64,000 bases of DNA from Porphyrobacter sp. TH134 (GTDB lineage: Bacteria; Pseudomonadota; Alphaproteobacteria; Sphingomonadales; Sphingomonadaceae): contig NZ_PKRO01000017.1 of NCBI RefSeq assembly GCF_002855495.1, positions 1-64,000 of the forward strand, given 5' to 3'. The notes under the pieces were generated by a model, which was given only the letters and a program-made list of their open reading frames with translations, was not told the origin of the DNA and made no database searches. The first letter of the stretch is position 1; every line of letters begins with the position of its first letter. Made by a program: the position numbers and the translations under genes. This document shows positions 35,371 to 47,302 of this stretch, piece by piece.

Positions 35371-35982
35371 ATGGAGCCGCGGGAGGCGTTGGATGGCCTA
35401 ATCAGCGAGCGAGGAGAGACCTACGCATCGATTTCGCGCCTCCTCGGAAGAAACTCGGCATACATCCAGCAGTTCATTAAACGAGGTTCTCCAGCCCGCC
35501 TTGACCAAAGCGATATAGCGCTGCTGGCATTGCATTTTGACGTGCCCGTAGAGATGCTCGGTGGAAAGGAGGGGCCGACAGTCGGGCAGCGTTCGATAGT
35601 CAAAGTCCCCTTGCTGAACGGGACGGGTAACGATTCACGCTCACAATGGCGGCTGGTTGATGCGGCCTGGCTCGGTCGGCTGTGTGATCAGCCCGCCAGT
35701 GTCGCAATCTTGCCAATTGTTGGTGAGGCGATGGAGCCGACCCTCTGCAATGGCGACGAGGTTATGATTAGCCGAGTTCGCTTCCAGGAGAGGGTGCGTG
35801 AAGGCCTTTACGCCATCCGTGGGTCTTCTGAAATCTTCGTAAGGCGAATAGCGATCGACCCAACGAAGAGCCGTCTCACCGTTCTAACCGACCACCCTGC
35901 ATATCCGAGCTGGCAGGGCATCCAGCGCAAGGGCGTCGATATTGTCGGCCGCGTGATCTGGATCGGAGCTCGGGTGGCCTAG
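35371..35982 (+). CDS. LexA/CI-like regulator with an apparently inactive S24 peptidase domain
   Basis: A 203-residue protein with an N-terminal HTH (about 8-60: SERGETYASISRLLGRNSAYIQQFIKRGSP) and a C-terminal S24/LexA-fold domain (about 105-203). In self-cleaving repressors the Ser sits in G-S-M-x-P-T-L and a Lys follows about 35-40 residues later. Here the motif reads VGEAMEPTLCNGDEV (Ala for Ser), and the Lys position reads IFVRRIAI (Arg for Lys). The protein should therefore not autocleave on DNA damage. Many sphingomonad S24-like regulators share this Ala, so it may be a stable class. Good ribosome site. Possible regulator of the element. Confidence 0.78.
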   Translation: MEPREALDGLISERGETYASISRLLGRNSAYIQQFIKRGSPARLDQSDIALLALHFDVPVEMLGGKEGPTVGQRSIVKVPLLNGTGNDSRSQWRLVDAAWLGRLCDQPASVAILPIVGEAMEPTLCNGDEVMISRVRFQERVREGLYAIRGSSEIFVRRIAIDPTKSRLTVLTDHPAYPSWQGIQRKGVDIVGRVIWIGARVA

Positions 35983-36278
35983 CTGTCATTATGACACCGC
36001 GCTGCCTGAGGCTCTAAGTGGCCATCCCAGCGTGCGATGCTGGTGCGGAGCAAGATGGGTAGCAGTCGCGCTGACTGGGAGGTGAAACGACGACTCGCTC
36101 AAACGCAGTCGGACAAAGCGCAGGCCATGAATCTTTCACCGTGAACGCTGATGTGCGGAGGCTGAGCAGCCGCAGTGCCGAATTAGCGCGCTGCTACCTA
36201 GAGAGCTACCTAGCACAAAAATGCTCTCAATCGCCCGATCCGACGAGCTTAGTATCTGATTGAAAAGTAAGGGAAATG
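35983..36278. other. Gap between the S24-like gene and tRNA-Lys
   Basis: No supported gene in about 296 bp. It contains a small repeat (GAGAGCTACCTAGCAC near GCTGCTACCTAGAGAGC, 36188-36216) and AT-rich sequence next to the tRNA 3' end. This is where an integrase attachment core would be expected if an element entered at the tRNA, but no integrase gene remains on this side. Confidence 0.35.
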
Positions 36279-36354
<76 letters not shown>

Positions 36355-36484
36355 ATTCCGTCAGTCCCCGTGGGGGGTGTCGGACTGCGAAACGGTAGGC
36401 TGAAGCCGAGGGCCGATTCGCGTGAGGCGCTGCATTTAGCGCGTCTCGCTTCGATGGCAAGCACCTAATCGCACGAATTGGCTT

Positions 36485-37621
36485 TCAGACGGTCAAACCG
36501 CGGCGCGGTGCGGCCTGGTTCCAGCGGTTGACCATCATCAGCAGGCCGATGCAGATCATATTCGTCATCATCGATGACCCGCCATGGCTCATCCAGGGCA
36601 GGGGGATGCCCTTGGCCGGTGCCATGCCCATGACCATCAACAGGTTGATGGCGATGTAGAAAAAGATCGTCGCGGTCGCCCCGGCGGCCAGCAGGGCGCA
36701 GAAGCGGTCCTGCGATTCGCTCGCCACCTTCCAACCCCAGCGCAAGATCAGCGCGTACATCGTCAGCACAAACAATCCGCCCATCAGACCCCATTCCTCG
36801 GCCATGGTGGCAAAGACGAAATCGGTGTGCGGTTCGGGCAGATAGTTGAGGTGGCTTTGGGTGCCGTTGTTGAAGCCCTTGCCGAAAATCCCGCCCGATC
36901 CGATTGCGATCTTGGACTGGGCGATATGATAGCCTGCACCCAGCGGGTCGTTTTCCGGATCAAGGAAGGTCGTCACCCGTGCGCGCTGATAATCGTGCAG
37001 CGCGAAAAAGTAGATCAGCGGCATGGCGGCAATTCCGGCGCCGCCCGCCAGCAGAAACCACCACAAGGGCAGGCCTGCCAGAAACATCACCACCACCCCG
37101 CCAAACGCAATGGCGACCGATGTGCCCAGATCGGGCTGCATCAGCACCAGACCGATGGGCAGCATGATCAGCATGCCCGAAGGCACCACGGATCGCCACG
37201 AGCCGATCATGCCGGCCGGCAAGGTCTCGTAGAACCGCGCCATCGCCAGCACCACGGCAGGCTTCATGATTTCCGAAGGCTGGATGCGGATCGGTCCGGC
37301 TTCCAGCCAGCGCTGGCTGCCGCCGCCCACCTGGCCGACGATCTCCACCCCCAGCAGCATCAGCAGGACAACAACATAGCCCGGATAGGTCAACACCCGC
37401 ACCGCCTCACGCGGGAGGGACGCGATGATCCCGGTCATCACGGCGAACACGGCAAACCGGATAAAATGCGACCGTGCAAACGGATCCATTGCTCCGCCGC
37501 CGGCTGAATAAAGCACCATCCCGCCAAAGCATGTCAGCAGCACCAGCGGGATCAGCATTTCCCATGGCTGGCGGGCAATCGGTTCGGGCACGATCCCGCT
37601 GCGGGCGGTAAGGGTGTTCAT
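36485..37621 (-). CDS. rodA: RodA, SEDS peptidoglycan glycosyltransferase
   Basis: RodA is the SEDS-family glycosyltransferase that polymerises peptidoglycan for side-wall growth with PBP2. The 378 residues show about ten transmembrane segments. Family motifs include GGGSQRWLEAGPIRIQPSE (the RIQPSE box), LGTSVAIAFGG, IAIGSGGIFGKGFNNGTQ, and EWGLMGGLF. Length is normal (370-415). ATG 37621 overlaps the mrdA stop (ATGA). Last gene of the mreBCD-mrdA-rodA cluster. Confidence 0.97.
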   Translation of the reverse strand: MNTLTARSGIVPEPIARQPWEMLIPLVLLTCFGGMVLYSAGGGAMDPFARSHFIRFAVFAVMTGIIASLPREAVRVLTYPGYVVVLLMLLGVEIVGQVGGGSQRWLEAGPIRIQPSEIMKPAVVLAMARFYETLPAGMIGSWRSVVPSGMLIMLPIGLVLMQPDLGTSVAIAFGGVVVMFLAGLPLWWFLLAGGAGIAAMPLIYFFALHDYQRARVTTFLDPENDPLGAGYHIAQSKIAIGSGGIFGKGFNNGTQSHLNYLPEPHTDFVFATMAEEWGLMGGLFVLTMYALILRWGWKVASESQDRFCALLAAGATATIFFYIAINLLMVMGMAPAKGIPLPWMSHGGSSMMTNMICIGLLMMVNRWNQAAPRRGLTV

Positions 37622-39756
37622 TCGCTGACCTCCACCGGCGCGATTGCGGAAACTGCGGGCGTCGCAGGCGCGGCAGGCTGAGCTGTCGCGGCTGCCCGCG
37701 GCGGCGTACCAGACGGATTGGCTTCAGGCCGCGGCGCAATCACTTCATTGGCGATTGCATCCGTCTGCGTGGCGGCACGGCGGGCTTCGGCTTCGACCCG
37801 GTCGAAGATTTCCTCATCGCGGCGCGGCGGACGGCTCACAGTTGCACCGCGCTCGGCAGCATAGGCCGCATAGCGCGCCTCAAGCCGCTGTTGCGCTGTG
37901 CCGCCCCATCCCGCTTCCAAGGCGGCAAGCGCCTCCAATCCCTTGGCCGGATCGAACATGAAGGTCATCACATCGCGGGCGATGGGATAGGCCGCGCCCG
38001 ACCCGCCGCCATGCTCGATCACGACAGCGCCAGCGTAGCGCGGATTGTCATACGGGGCGAAGAAGATGAACAAGCCGTGGTCGCGGTACTTCCACGGACC
38101 GGACTTGCCGTTTGAAATGCTGAGCGAGACAACCTGCGCCGTGCCGGTCTTGCCGGCCATCAGCGTGCCATCGATCGGCAGCCGCGCGCGGCCCGCTGTG
38201 CCCGGGCCATTGACCACATCGCTCATCGCCTTGCGGACATATTCCACCTGCTCGGCGGGGAAATCGATCGTTTCAAAGCCCTTGGGTTTGGTATCGAGCG
38301 TGAGGCGCGGCATGACGTGCCGCCCGGTGGCCAGGCGCGAGGCCATCACGGCCAGCTGCAAAGGGCTGGAGAGCATGTAGCCCTGGCCGATGGTGGCATT
38401 GACGGTGTCGAAAGCCTGCCACTCGCGCCCCCATTTCTTCATCTTCCATGCCGCATCGGGCACCGTGCCGAAGAACTGGCTGGTGACGGGCAGCGGGAAT
38501 TCCTGCCCCATCCCGCAGCGCCGCGCCATGGCCGCAATCGGGTCCATCCCGACCCGCTGGGCCATCGCGTAAAAATAGACATCGCAGCTTTGGTAGATGC
38601 CCTTGGCCATATCGACCGAGCCATGCCCGCGCCGGTTCCAGCAGCCAAACCGCCGGTTGCCAACCTGAAGACCCCCGCCGCAAAACACGGTTTCGTTGGG
38701 ATCGACCCCGGCCTGCATCAGGGCCATCGACACCATCGGCTTCACGGTCGAACCGGGCGGATAGAGCCCTTTGAGCACCTTGTTGCGCAGCGGCACCCGC
38801 TCGTCATCGCGCAGCATTCCATATTCGACCCCGCCGATCCCGTCGGAGAAGGAATTGGGATCGAAGCTTGGCATGGAGGCCATGCACAAGAGGTCGCCCG
38901 ACCGGCAATCCATCACGACCACCGAGCCGCTTTCCAGCCCGATGCGGCGCGCGGCATAGTCCTGAAGCGGGCCATCGATGGTGAGGCGGATGGGCGCCCC
39001 CTGAACATCCTCGCGGGTCTCCAGATCGCGCACGATCCGGCCGCCGGCCGTCACCTCAACACGCCGCGCGCCGGGCACGCCGCGCAGTTCTTTTTCGAAC
39101 TGCTTTTCCAGCCCGTCCTTGCCGATCTTGTAGCCGGGCGTGATGAGCAGCGGGTTGGGGTCTTTTTCGTATTCCTCGGCCGAAGCCGGGCCGACATAGC
39201 CGATCAGGTGGCCCACGCTGGACGCGGTGGGGTAATACCGCGAAAACCCGCGCTGCGGCACCACGCCGGGCAGATCGGGCAAGCGCACACTGAGCGCGGC
39301 AAATTGTTCATACCGCAGGCCGGTCGCCACTTCGACCGGCTGAAATCCGCGAGCGGTCTCGACCTTGTCCTTGATGTCAGCGATCCGGGCCGGTTCAAGC
39401 GCCAGCAATTCGCCCAGCCGATCAATCGTCGCATCGGCATTCTGGAGCCGCTCGGGAATAAGATCGACACGGAAATCGGCGCGGTTTGAAGCCAGCGGAG
39501 CGCCGTTGCGATCAAGGATCCAGCCCCGCCGCGGCGGCACCAGCGTCAGGTTCACCCGGTTGCTTTCGGATTCCAGCCGGTACTTTTCGTTCTGGGCGAT
39601 GGCGAGATAGCCAAGCCGCAAGGCGAGCAGCACGCCGATGCCCCCCTGGACAGCGCCGATCACGACAGCGCGGCGATCAAAGGTGCTGCGCAGTATCGAA
39701 GCGCTGATCATCCGCGTCGGACGATCCGGCCTGTCATGCAGGAACGGGATCTTCAT
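37618..39756 (-). CDS. mrdA: Penicillin-binding protein 2 (elongasome transpeptidase)
   Basis: Class B PBP that cross-links peptidoglycan during elongation, partner of RodA. From ATG 39756 (ATGA overlap with mreD) it has 712 residues: an N-terminal transmembrane helix (about 28-50) and the pedestal domain (SNRVNLTLVPPRRGWILDRNG). The transpeptidase domain carries the SxxK motif GSTVKPM, an SxN-like motif near SCDVYFY, and KTGTAQVV (KTG). After residue 640 there is an Ala/Pro-rich tail (TAQPAAPATPAVSA) that is longer than in E. coli PBP2 (633 residues). Confidence 0.96.
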   Translation of the reverse strand: MKIPFLHDRPDRPTRMISASILRSTFDRRAVVIGAVQGGIGVLLALRLGYLAIAQNEKYRLESESNRVNLTLVPPRRGWILDRNGAPLASNRADFRVDLIPERLQNADATIDRLGELLALEPARIADIKDKVETARGFQPVEVATGLRYEQFAALSVRLPDLPGVVPQRGFSRYYPTASSVGHLIGYVGPASAEEYEKDPNPLLITPGYKIGKDGLEKQFEKELRGVPGARRVEVTAGGRIVRDLETREDVQGAPIRLTIDGPLQDYAARRIGLESGSVVVMDCRSGDLLCMASMPSFDPNSFSDGIGGVEYGMLRDDERVPLRNKVLKGLYPPGSTVKPMVSMALMQAGVDPNETVFCGGGLQVGNRRFGCWNRRGHGSVDMAKGIYQSCDVYFYAMAQRVGMDPIAAMARRCGMGQEFPLPVTSQFFGTVPDAAWKMKKWGREWQAFDTVNATIGQGYMLSSPLQLAVMASRLATGRHVMPRLTLDTKPKGFETIDFPAEQVEYVRKAMSDVVNGPGTAGRARLPIDGTLMAGKTGTAQVVSLSISNGKSGPWKYRDHGLFIFFAPYDNPRYAGAVVIEHGGGSGAAYPIARDVMTFMFDPAKGLEALAALEAGWGGTAQQRLEARYAAYAAERGATVSRPPRRDEEIFDRVEAEARRAATQTDAIANEVIAPRPEANPSGTPPRAAATAQPAAPATPAVSAIAPVEVSE

Positions 39757-40310
39757 CAATCGATTTTCCGCGCCCGCGCGAGCCGGAACCGGTCAAGGCT
39801 AGCAACCATGCGGGCTGTTATCGGATAGAGCAGCAGGGACAGCAAGGCCTGCGGCACGGCAACCAGCATCATCTCGGGCGAAGCTTTCGCCCCGGACACC
39901 AGAAGGGCGGCGAACCAATAGAGCAGCGCCAGGACGCTGGCCGTAAACCAATCCTGCCAGAACCCGCGCCAGGGAAAGCGCGTTTCAATAATTTCCAGCC
40001 CGATCATCGCCAGCGACCAGAGCAGGATCGCGCTGCCGAAGGGTTGGCCGCTCACCAGATCATCGAACGCACCCAGCGGTGCACCGGCCCACAGCGGCAG
40101 GAGGCCGGGGCGCACCATGCGCCAGCCCAGCAGCATGATAAATCCCAGCGGCGGAACCAGCGGCATGAGATCGGCGATCAGCAACACCGGCAACAACGAG
40201 CCGAGCATGATCGACACATAGGGCACGCTGCGCACGCGCCACGGGTAGGGCGCGCGGTTAATCCGGAGCCCGTAAAGGTCCGAGCGTGCCCGCGGGTCGA
40301 GCCGTTCCAT
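39756..40310 (-). CDS. mreD: MreD, rod-shape membrane protein
   Basis: The 184-residue inner-membrane protein of the elongasome has five or so hydrophobic segments and the family features LADLMPLVPPLGFIMLLGWRMVRPGLLPLWAG. It links MreC/MreB with PBP2 and RodA. The start ATG 40310 overlaps the mreC stop (TAATG) and its stop overlaps mrdA. It begins with a longer polar tail than the E. coli protein. Confidence 0.9.
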   Translation of the reverse strand: MERLDPRARSDLYGLRINRAPYPWRVRSVPYVSIMLGSLLPVLLIADLMPLVPPLGFIMLLGWRMVRPGLLPLWAGAPLGAFDDLVSGQPFGSAILLWSLAMIGLEIIETRFPWRGFWQDWFTASVLALLYWFAALLVSGAKASPEMMLVAVPQALLSLLLYPITARMVASLDRFRLARARKID

Positions 40311-41260
40311 TATTCCGCCACCGCGGCCGACGCTGCCGCACCGGGGGACGCCGCCCCGGAGGCTGTCGCAACGGGAGCCGGGTCTTGCGTTTCGGGGTCG
40401 GCAAGCTCGGCAATGGCAGCAGGCTGATGCACCGGTTCAACCGCGACGAAATTGGTTGCCGCCGGTTCCGCCACGAGGCGGGCAATACCGCCGTCCGGTG
40501 TAATCTTGGCAATCACTGCAACCGCAACGCCGGGCCGGTAATATCCCCCGGCACCGCTGGTGACCATCATATCGCCAACCTTGAGCGGATTGACGCCAAG
40601 ATTGACCAGCCGGATGCGAAGCAAGCCATCACCGCGCCCTTCGGCAAAGGCGATGATATTGTCCTTGGCGCGGCGCACGGGCAGCACGCTTTCGCTGTCG
40701 GTCAGCAAGAGCACGCGGGCTGAATTGCGCCCCGTCTCAAGCACCCGCCCGATCACCCCGCGTTCCGACAAGACCGGCATCCCCGGCTGCACGCCGTTGT
40801 TTGCGCCAGCGTTGATGAAGCCAAGCCGGCGGCTGCTGGTGGCGGTGGAGCCAACGAGGCGGGCAACGGCAACAGGATTTGCCTCGCCCTCCCGCAGTCC
40901 AAGCAAGCCCTTCAGGCGCAGGTTCTCGGCCCTGACCGCGTCAGCTTCGGCAAGGCGGATGCGGGCGATTTCCATTTCGCGGCGCAAGGCGGCATTTTGC
41001 TGTCCGGCGTAAAAGTAGCCCGCGATGCCCGCAAACAAGCCCTGGCTTTCGGTGCGAACCACTGCGGTTCCCGTCCCCACAGGAGCGACCACATCACTGG
41101 CGACCCCGCGCAACGGGGCAAAGGCCGCAGGCTGAAGCAGCGACACGGCCAGCAGGCCTGCTCCAACAACCGCTGCCCCGCCGGCCAGAAGATAGCCGGT
41201 GAACAGCGAATACTGCGCTTTCTTGGAAAAACCCGAGCGACGCGACGAGGGAGGCGCCAT
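40310..41260 (-). CDS. mreC: MreC, rod-shape-determining periplasmic protein
   Basis: Bitopic elongasome protein that activates PBP2. The 316 residues: a short cytoplasmic tail, transmembrane helix (about 18-40), a coiled coil (75-110, ALRREMEIARIRLAEADAVRAENLRLKGLL), and the MreC beta-barrel region (INAGANNGVQPGMPVLSERGVIGRVLE, GDMMVTSGAGGYYRPG). The C terminus is Ala/Pro-rich and disordered. It follows mreB by 47 bp and overlaps mreD by one base. Confidence 0.95.
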   Translation of the reverse strand: MAPPSSRRSGFSKKAQYSLFTGYLLAGGAAVVGAGLLAVSLLQPAAFAPLRGVASDVVAPVGTGTAVVRTESQGLFAGIAGYFYAGQQNAALRREMEIARIRLAEADAVRAENLRLKGLLGLREGEANPVAVARLVGSTATSSRRLGFINAGANNGVQPGMPVLSERGVIGRVLETGRNSARVLLLTDSESVLPVRRAKDNIIAFAEGRGDGLLRIRLVNLGVNPLKVGDMMVTSGAGGYYRPGVAVAVIAKITPDGGIARLVAEPAATNFVAVEPVHQPAAIAELADPETQDPAPVATASGAASPGAAASAAVAE

Positions 41261-41307
41261 GGCTTACAATCCCTTCTGCCGTGCGGCCCGGCTCACCGTG
41301 GCTGGCG

Positions 41308-44409
<3,102 letters not shown>

Positions 44410-44427
44410 AAGCGCCGTCCCGCCTTC

Positions 44428-44508
44428 GTCATCCCAGCGAAAGCTGGGACCTCAAGCGGCAAGTGCAGTGTCCAGATGTCCTAGGCCCCAGCTTTCGCTG
44501 GGGTGACG
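44428..44508. repeat. Palindromic repeat between mutL and ychF
   Basis: The arms GTCATCCCAGCGAAAGCTGG and CCCCAGCTTTCGCTGGGGTG form a long inverted repeat around a 30-base spacer. The same 'AGCNAAAGCTGGG' type recurs inside glyS at 53403-53477, so it is a dispersed element. Here, between convergent genes, it could act as a bidirectional terminator. Confidence 0.85.
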
Positions 44509-44526
44509 GAAGGGCGACGCCACTCC

Positions 44527-45627
44527 TCAAACATTGAACTTGAACAATAGCACATCCCCGTCCTGCACGACGTATTCCTTGCCTTCCTGCCGCAGCTTGC
44601 CCGCTTCCTTGGCGCCCGCTTCGCCGCCGAGCGCGACGTAGTCGTCATAGGCAATCGTCTCGGCGCGGATGAAGCCGCGTTCGAAATCGGAGTGGATTTC
44701 GCCGGCCGCTTGCGGGGCCTTGGCGCCATCGGGGAAGGTCCAGGCGCGGGCTTCCTTGGGGCCGCAGGTGAAGAAGGTTTTGAGGCCCAGCAGCTTGTAT
44801 CCGGCGCGGATCACGCGGGCGAGGCCGCTTTCGGTGAGACCCAGCGCTTCGAGGAATTCGCCCCGATCTTCCACCGGCATGGCGACCAGTTCGGCTTCGA
44901 TAGCGGCGGAGACGACCACAGCCTGCGCGCCTTCAGCGGCGGCCTTGGCGAACACCTTGGCTGACAGGGCATTGCCTTCCGCTGCGTCTTCTTCCGCGAC
45001 GTTGCAGACGTAGAGGACGGGCTTGGCGGTGAGCAGCTGGGCTTGCTTGAACAGGCGCGCTTCCTCGTCATCACCCGGTACGGTGAGCCGCGCGGGCTTG
45101 CCATCGCGCAACAGCTCCAGCGCCTGGCCGAGCACGCTTGCCATGGCCTTGGCTTCCTTGTCGCCCGCAGCGCCGCGCTTGGCCGCAGCCGGCACGCGCT
45201 TTTCGAGGCTTTCGAGGTCGGACAGCATCAGTTCTGTCTCGACCACTTCGGCATCCGCAATGGGATCGACCTTGTTGGCGACGTGCTGGATATCGTCATC
45301 CTCAAAGCAGCGCAGCACATGGACGATGGCGTCCACCTCGCGGATATTGCCGAGGAACTGGTTGCCGAGGCCCTCGCCCTTGCTCGCACCCTTCACGAGG
45401 CCGGCGATGTCGACAAAGCCGAGCTGGGTTTCGATGATCTTGGCGCTCTTGCCGATGGCGGCGATCTTTTGCAGGCGTTCATCCGGCACCGCGACCTGAC
45501 CCACGTTGGGCTCAATGGTGCAGAACGGATAGTTCGCAGCCTGCGCCGCCTGCGTTTGCGTCAAGGCATTGAACAAAGTGGACTTGCCCACATTCGGAAG
45601 GCCGACAATGCCGCAGCGGAAACCCAT
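44527..45627 (-). CDS. ychF: YchF/OLA1-type ATPase
   Basis: Obg-related P-loop NTPase that prefers ATP, associated with ribosomes and redox stress. The 366 residues start MGFRCGIVGLPNVGKSTLFNALT (Walker A). They include the DIAGLVKGASKGEGLGNQFLGNIREVDAI (G3 with Gly-rich extension) and a C-terminal TGS domain (LKTFFTCGPKEARAWTF, GFIRAETIAYDDYV). Length equals the E. coli protein (363). Convergent with mutL; ends 18 bp from the palindromic repeat. Confidence 0.97.
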   Translation of the reverse strand: MGFRCGIVGLPNVGKSTLFNALTQTQAAQAANYPFCTIEPNVGQVAVPDERLQKIAAIGKSAKIIETQLGFVDIAGLVKGASKGEGLGNQFLGNIREVDAIVHVLRCFEDDDIQHVANKVDPIADAEVVETELMLSDLESLEKRVPAAAKRGAAGDKEAKAMASVLGQALELLRDGKPARLTVPGDDEEARLFKQAQLLTAKPVLYVCNVAEEDAAEGNALSAKVFAKAAAEGAQAVVVSAAIEAELVAMPVEDRGEFLEALGLTESGLARVIRAGYKLLGLKTFFTCGPKEARAWTFPDGAKAPQAAGEIHSDFERGFIRAETIAYDDYVALGGEAGAKEAGKLRQEGKEYVVQDGDVLLFKFNV

Positions 45628-45663
45628 GGTGTCTTCTCTTGATTAGCTGGAAAGCCGCCGCCC

Positions 45664-46188
45664 TTAGCGGGTCCCATCGGCAATGGCCAGATTGTTGCGC
45701 GTGCGCCATTGCTTCAAGGCACGCGGGCTGGTGAGGCGGATGATGTCGCCAGTGAAAGTCGCCAGCTTTGCTTCGGTGCGCGGGCCGGGGCCGGCGTGCC
45801 ATGTCATGACATACCAGAAAAAGGCCGGATCGAACCGTTCAGGGCAGCCATCGGGCATGTCGGGCCGCGAACGGCCGCGATGGGCGGCGATCCGTTTGAC
45901 AAGCCGCCACAGGCACAGCCGGATCGGGAAATCGAGATAGATGACCGTGTCCGCCCGTTCAAGGCGCGGGGCGAGCGTGCTGCCGTAATTGCCTTCGATC
46001 AGCCAAGCGTCACCCGCAAGGGTTGCAGCGAGGCGGGCGTTGAGATCGGCTTTGGCGGTCTCGACCCAGCCGGCCTGCCAGCCAAGCTGGTCCATGTGAA
46101 CAAGCGGCAGACCCAGCAGGGGCGCAAGTTCGCGGGCGAGGGTGCTTTTGCCCGAGCCACAGGGGCCGATAATCAGCACGCGGCGCAT
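45664..46188 (-). CDS. P-loop kinase-like protein (FlaR/topology-modulation type)
   Basis: A 174-residue small P-loop NTPase. Walker A is IIGPCGSGKSTLARELA (residues 6-22), followed by LGLPLVHMDQLGWQAGW, typical of the adenylate kinase-like 'DNA topology modulation' group. A LID-like region appears with IYLDFPIRLCLWRLVKRI. The substrate is unknown; the old topology name is not evidence of function. It lies 36 bp from ychF on the same strand but need not share a promoter. Confidence 0.8.
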   Translation of the reverse strand: MRRVLIIGPCGSGKSTLARELAPLLGLPLVHMDQLGWQAGWVETAKADLNARLAATLAGDAWLIEGNYGSTLAPRLERADTVIYLDFPIRLCLWRLVKRIAAHRGRSRPDMPDGCPERFDPAFFWYVMTWHAGPGPRTEAKLATFTGDIIRLTSPRALKQWRTRNNLAIADGTR

Positions 46189-46263
46189 GGCGCCGCCTCG
46201 CCGATTATCGGCCCCGGGTCAATCCGGGACAATCAATGAGAGCCGCCCGCAGCTTTCAGCGGG

Positions 46264-46503
46264 TCAGTCGTCCGCTCCCTTGCGGCGGCGGCGCTTCGCC
46301 ACAAGCACCGCAGCCGCGGCCGCGCCAAACAGGGCGGCCGTTGCAGGCTCGGGAACGGCGGTGCCGCCCGACGATCCGCCGCCAGACGACGAGCTGACCG
46401 GCGGCTCCTGCGGCGGCAGCTTCATGGCCTGAAGCGGTGCAGCCAACGAAACGGTCAGCATTGCGGCCGCGAAGCAACCGGAAACGAAATTGGTCTTCAG
46501 CAT
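46264..46503 (-). CDS. PEP-CTERM sorting-signal protein
   Basis: A 79-residue exported protein with a signal peptide (MLKTNFVSGCFAAAMLTVSLAAPLQA). A low-complexity Ser/Gly middle (SSSSGGGSSGG) precedes a C-terminal PEP-CTERM tripartite signal: VPEPATAALFG, hydrophobic helix, and KRRRRKG. PEP-CTERM proteins are handled by an exosortase in EPS-producing bacteria; no exosortase is in the window. ATG 46503 is chosen over 46599 because it begins the signal peptide. The mature part is so short that it is probably structural. Confidence 0.8.
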   Translation of the reverse strand: MLKTNFVSGCFAAAMLTVSLAAPLQAMKLPPQEPPVSSSSGGGSSGGTAVPEPATAALFGAAAAAVLVAKRRRRKGADD

Positions 46504-46631
46504 ATACAGATGCCCTCCTTTAGCCCTGACCACGCAGCAATGGCGTTGGTTCATGTGCGGGGTTAATCGGACGGATCGGAAAAATCTCGCAGCCTTCAAG
46601 GCCTGTTGCGGAATGGGACAAACGGGTGCCC

Positions 46632-47213
46632 CTAACCCTGCATCCTGATGGCAATATCGTTCATGAAGCGCACGTCATCACCCTTGGCGAGCCATTCCGC
46701 CTCCGCGGCAACCGCACCGAGCATGGCGACCAGATCATCCTGTTCGTCCTTGGCGTAATTGCCAAGCACGTGGCCGGTGACACGGTCCTTGTGCCCCGGA
46801 TGACCAATCCCGAGGCGGATGCGGCGGTATTCGGGCGCACCGATGCTGGCGCAATGCTGGTCGATCGAGCGCAAGCCATTGTGCCCCGCATGGCCGCCGC
46901 CTTGCTTCACCTTCACCTTGAATGGGGCGAGGTCGAGTTCGTCATGGAATACGGTGAGAGCGTCGGCGCCAAGCTTGTAGAACCGCAACGCTTCGCTGGC
47001 AGCGCGGCCGCTTTCATTCATGAAGGTGGCCGGTTTCAGCAGCAGCACTTTCTGGCTGCCGATCCGCCCTTCCTGCACCCATCCCTGAAATTTGGTCAGC
47101 ACCGGGCCGAAGCTGTGCATGTCCGCGATCACGTCCAGCGCCATGAAGCCGACATTGTGCCGGTGGAGCGCATAGCGCGGTCCGGGATTTCCAAGGCCGA
47201 CCCAGATTTGCAT
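46632..47213 (-). CDS. pth: Peptidyl-tRNA hydrolase
   Basis: Recycles peptidyl-tRNA released from stalled ribosomes. The 193 residues start MQIWVGLGNPGPRYALHRHNVGFMALD, with the catalytic His in RHNVGF and Asn nearby. They continue with LLKPATFMNESG, VFHDELDL and GGGHAGHNGLRSIDQH, all Pth landmarks. Normal length. Directly downstream of rplY (ctc), the usual neighbour in alphaproteobacteria, with a terminator between. Confidence 0.97.
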   Translation of the reverse strand: MQIWVGLGNPGPRYALHRHNVGFMALDVIADMHSFGPVLTKFQGWVQEGRIGSQKVLLLKPATFMNESGRAASEALRFYKLGADALTVFHDELDLAPFKVKVKQGGGHAGHNGLRSIDQHCASIGAPEYRRIRLGIGHPGHKDRVTGHVLGNYAKDEQDDLVAMLGAVAAEAEWLAKGDDVRFMNDIAIRMQG

Positions 47214-47247
47214 AGCAAGATCCCTAGCTGCCGCTCACACAAAACGA

Positions 47248-47277
47248 AACGCCGGACTTCTTGCGAAGCCCGGCGTT
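47248..47277 (-). terminator. Terminator after rplY
   Basis: AACGCCGG(A)CTTC-TTGC-GAAG(C)CCGGCGTT forms a near-perfect hairpin. On the minus strand it is followed by TCGTTTTGTG. It lies between rplY and pth and probably attenuates rather than fully blocks transcription into pth. Confidence 0.8.
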
Positions 47278-47302
47278 CGATAGCTGTCATGACAAAGACG
47301 GC

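Noticed and set aside
36355-36484. Terminator downstream of rodA
   Set aside because: A hairpin (CAGTCC/GGACTG, 36362-36387) exists, but no T run follows on the rodA strand.
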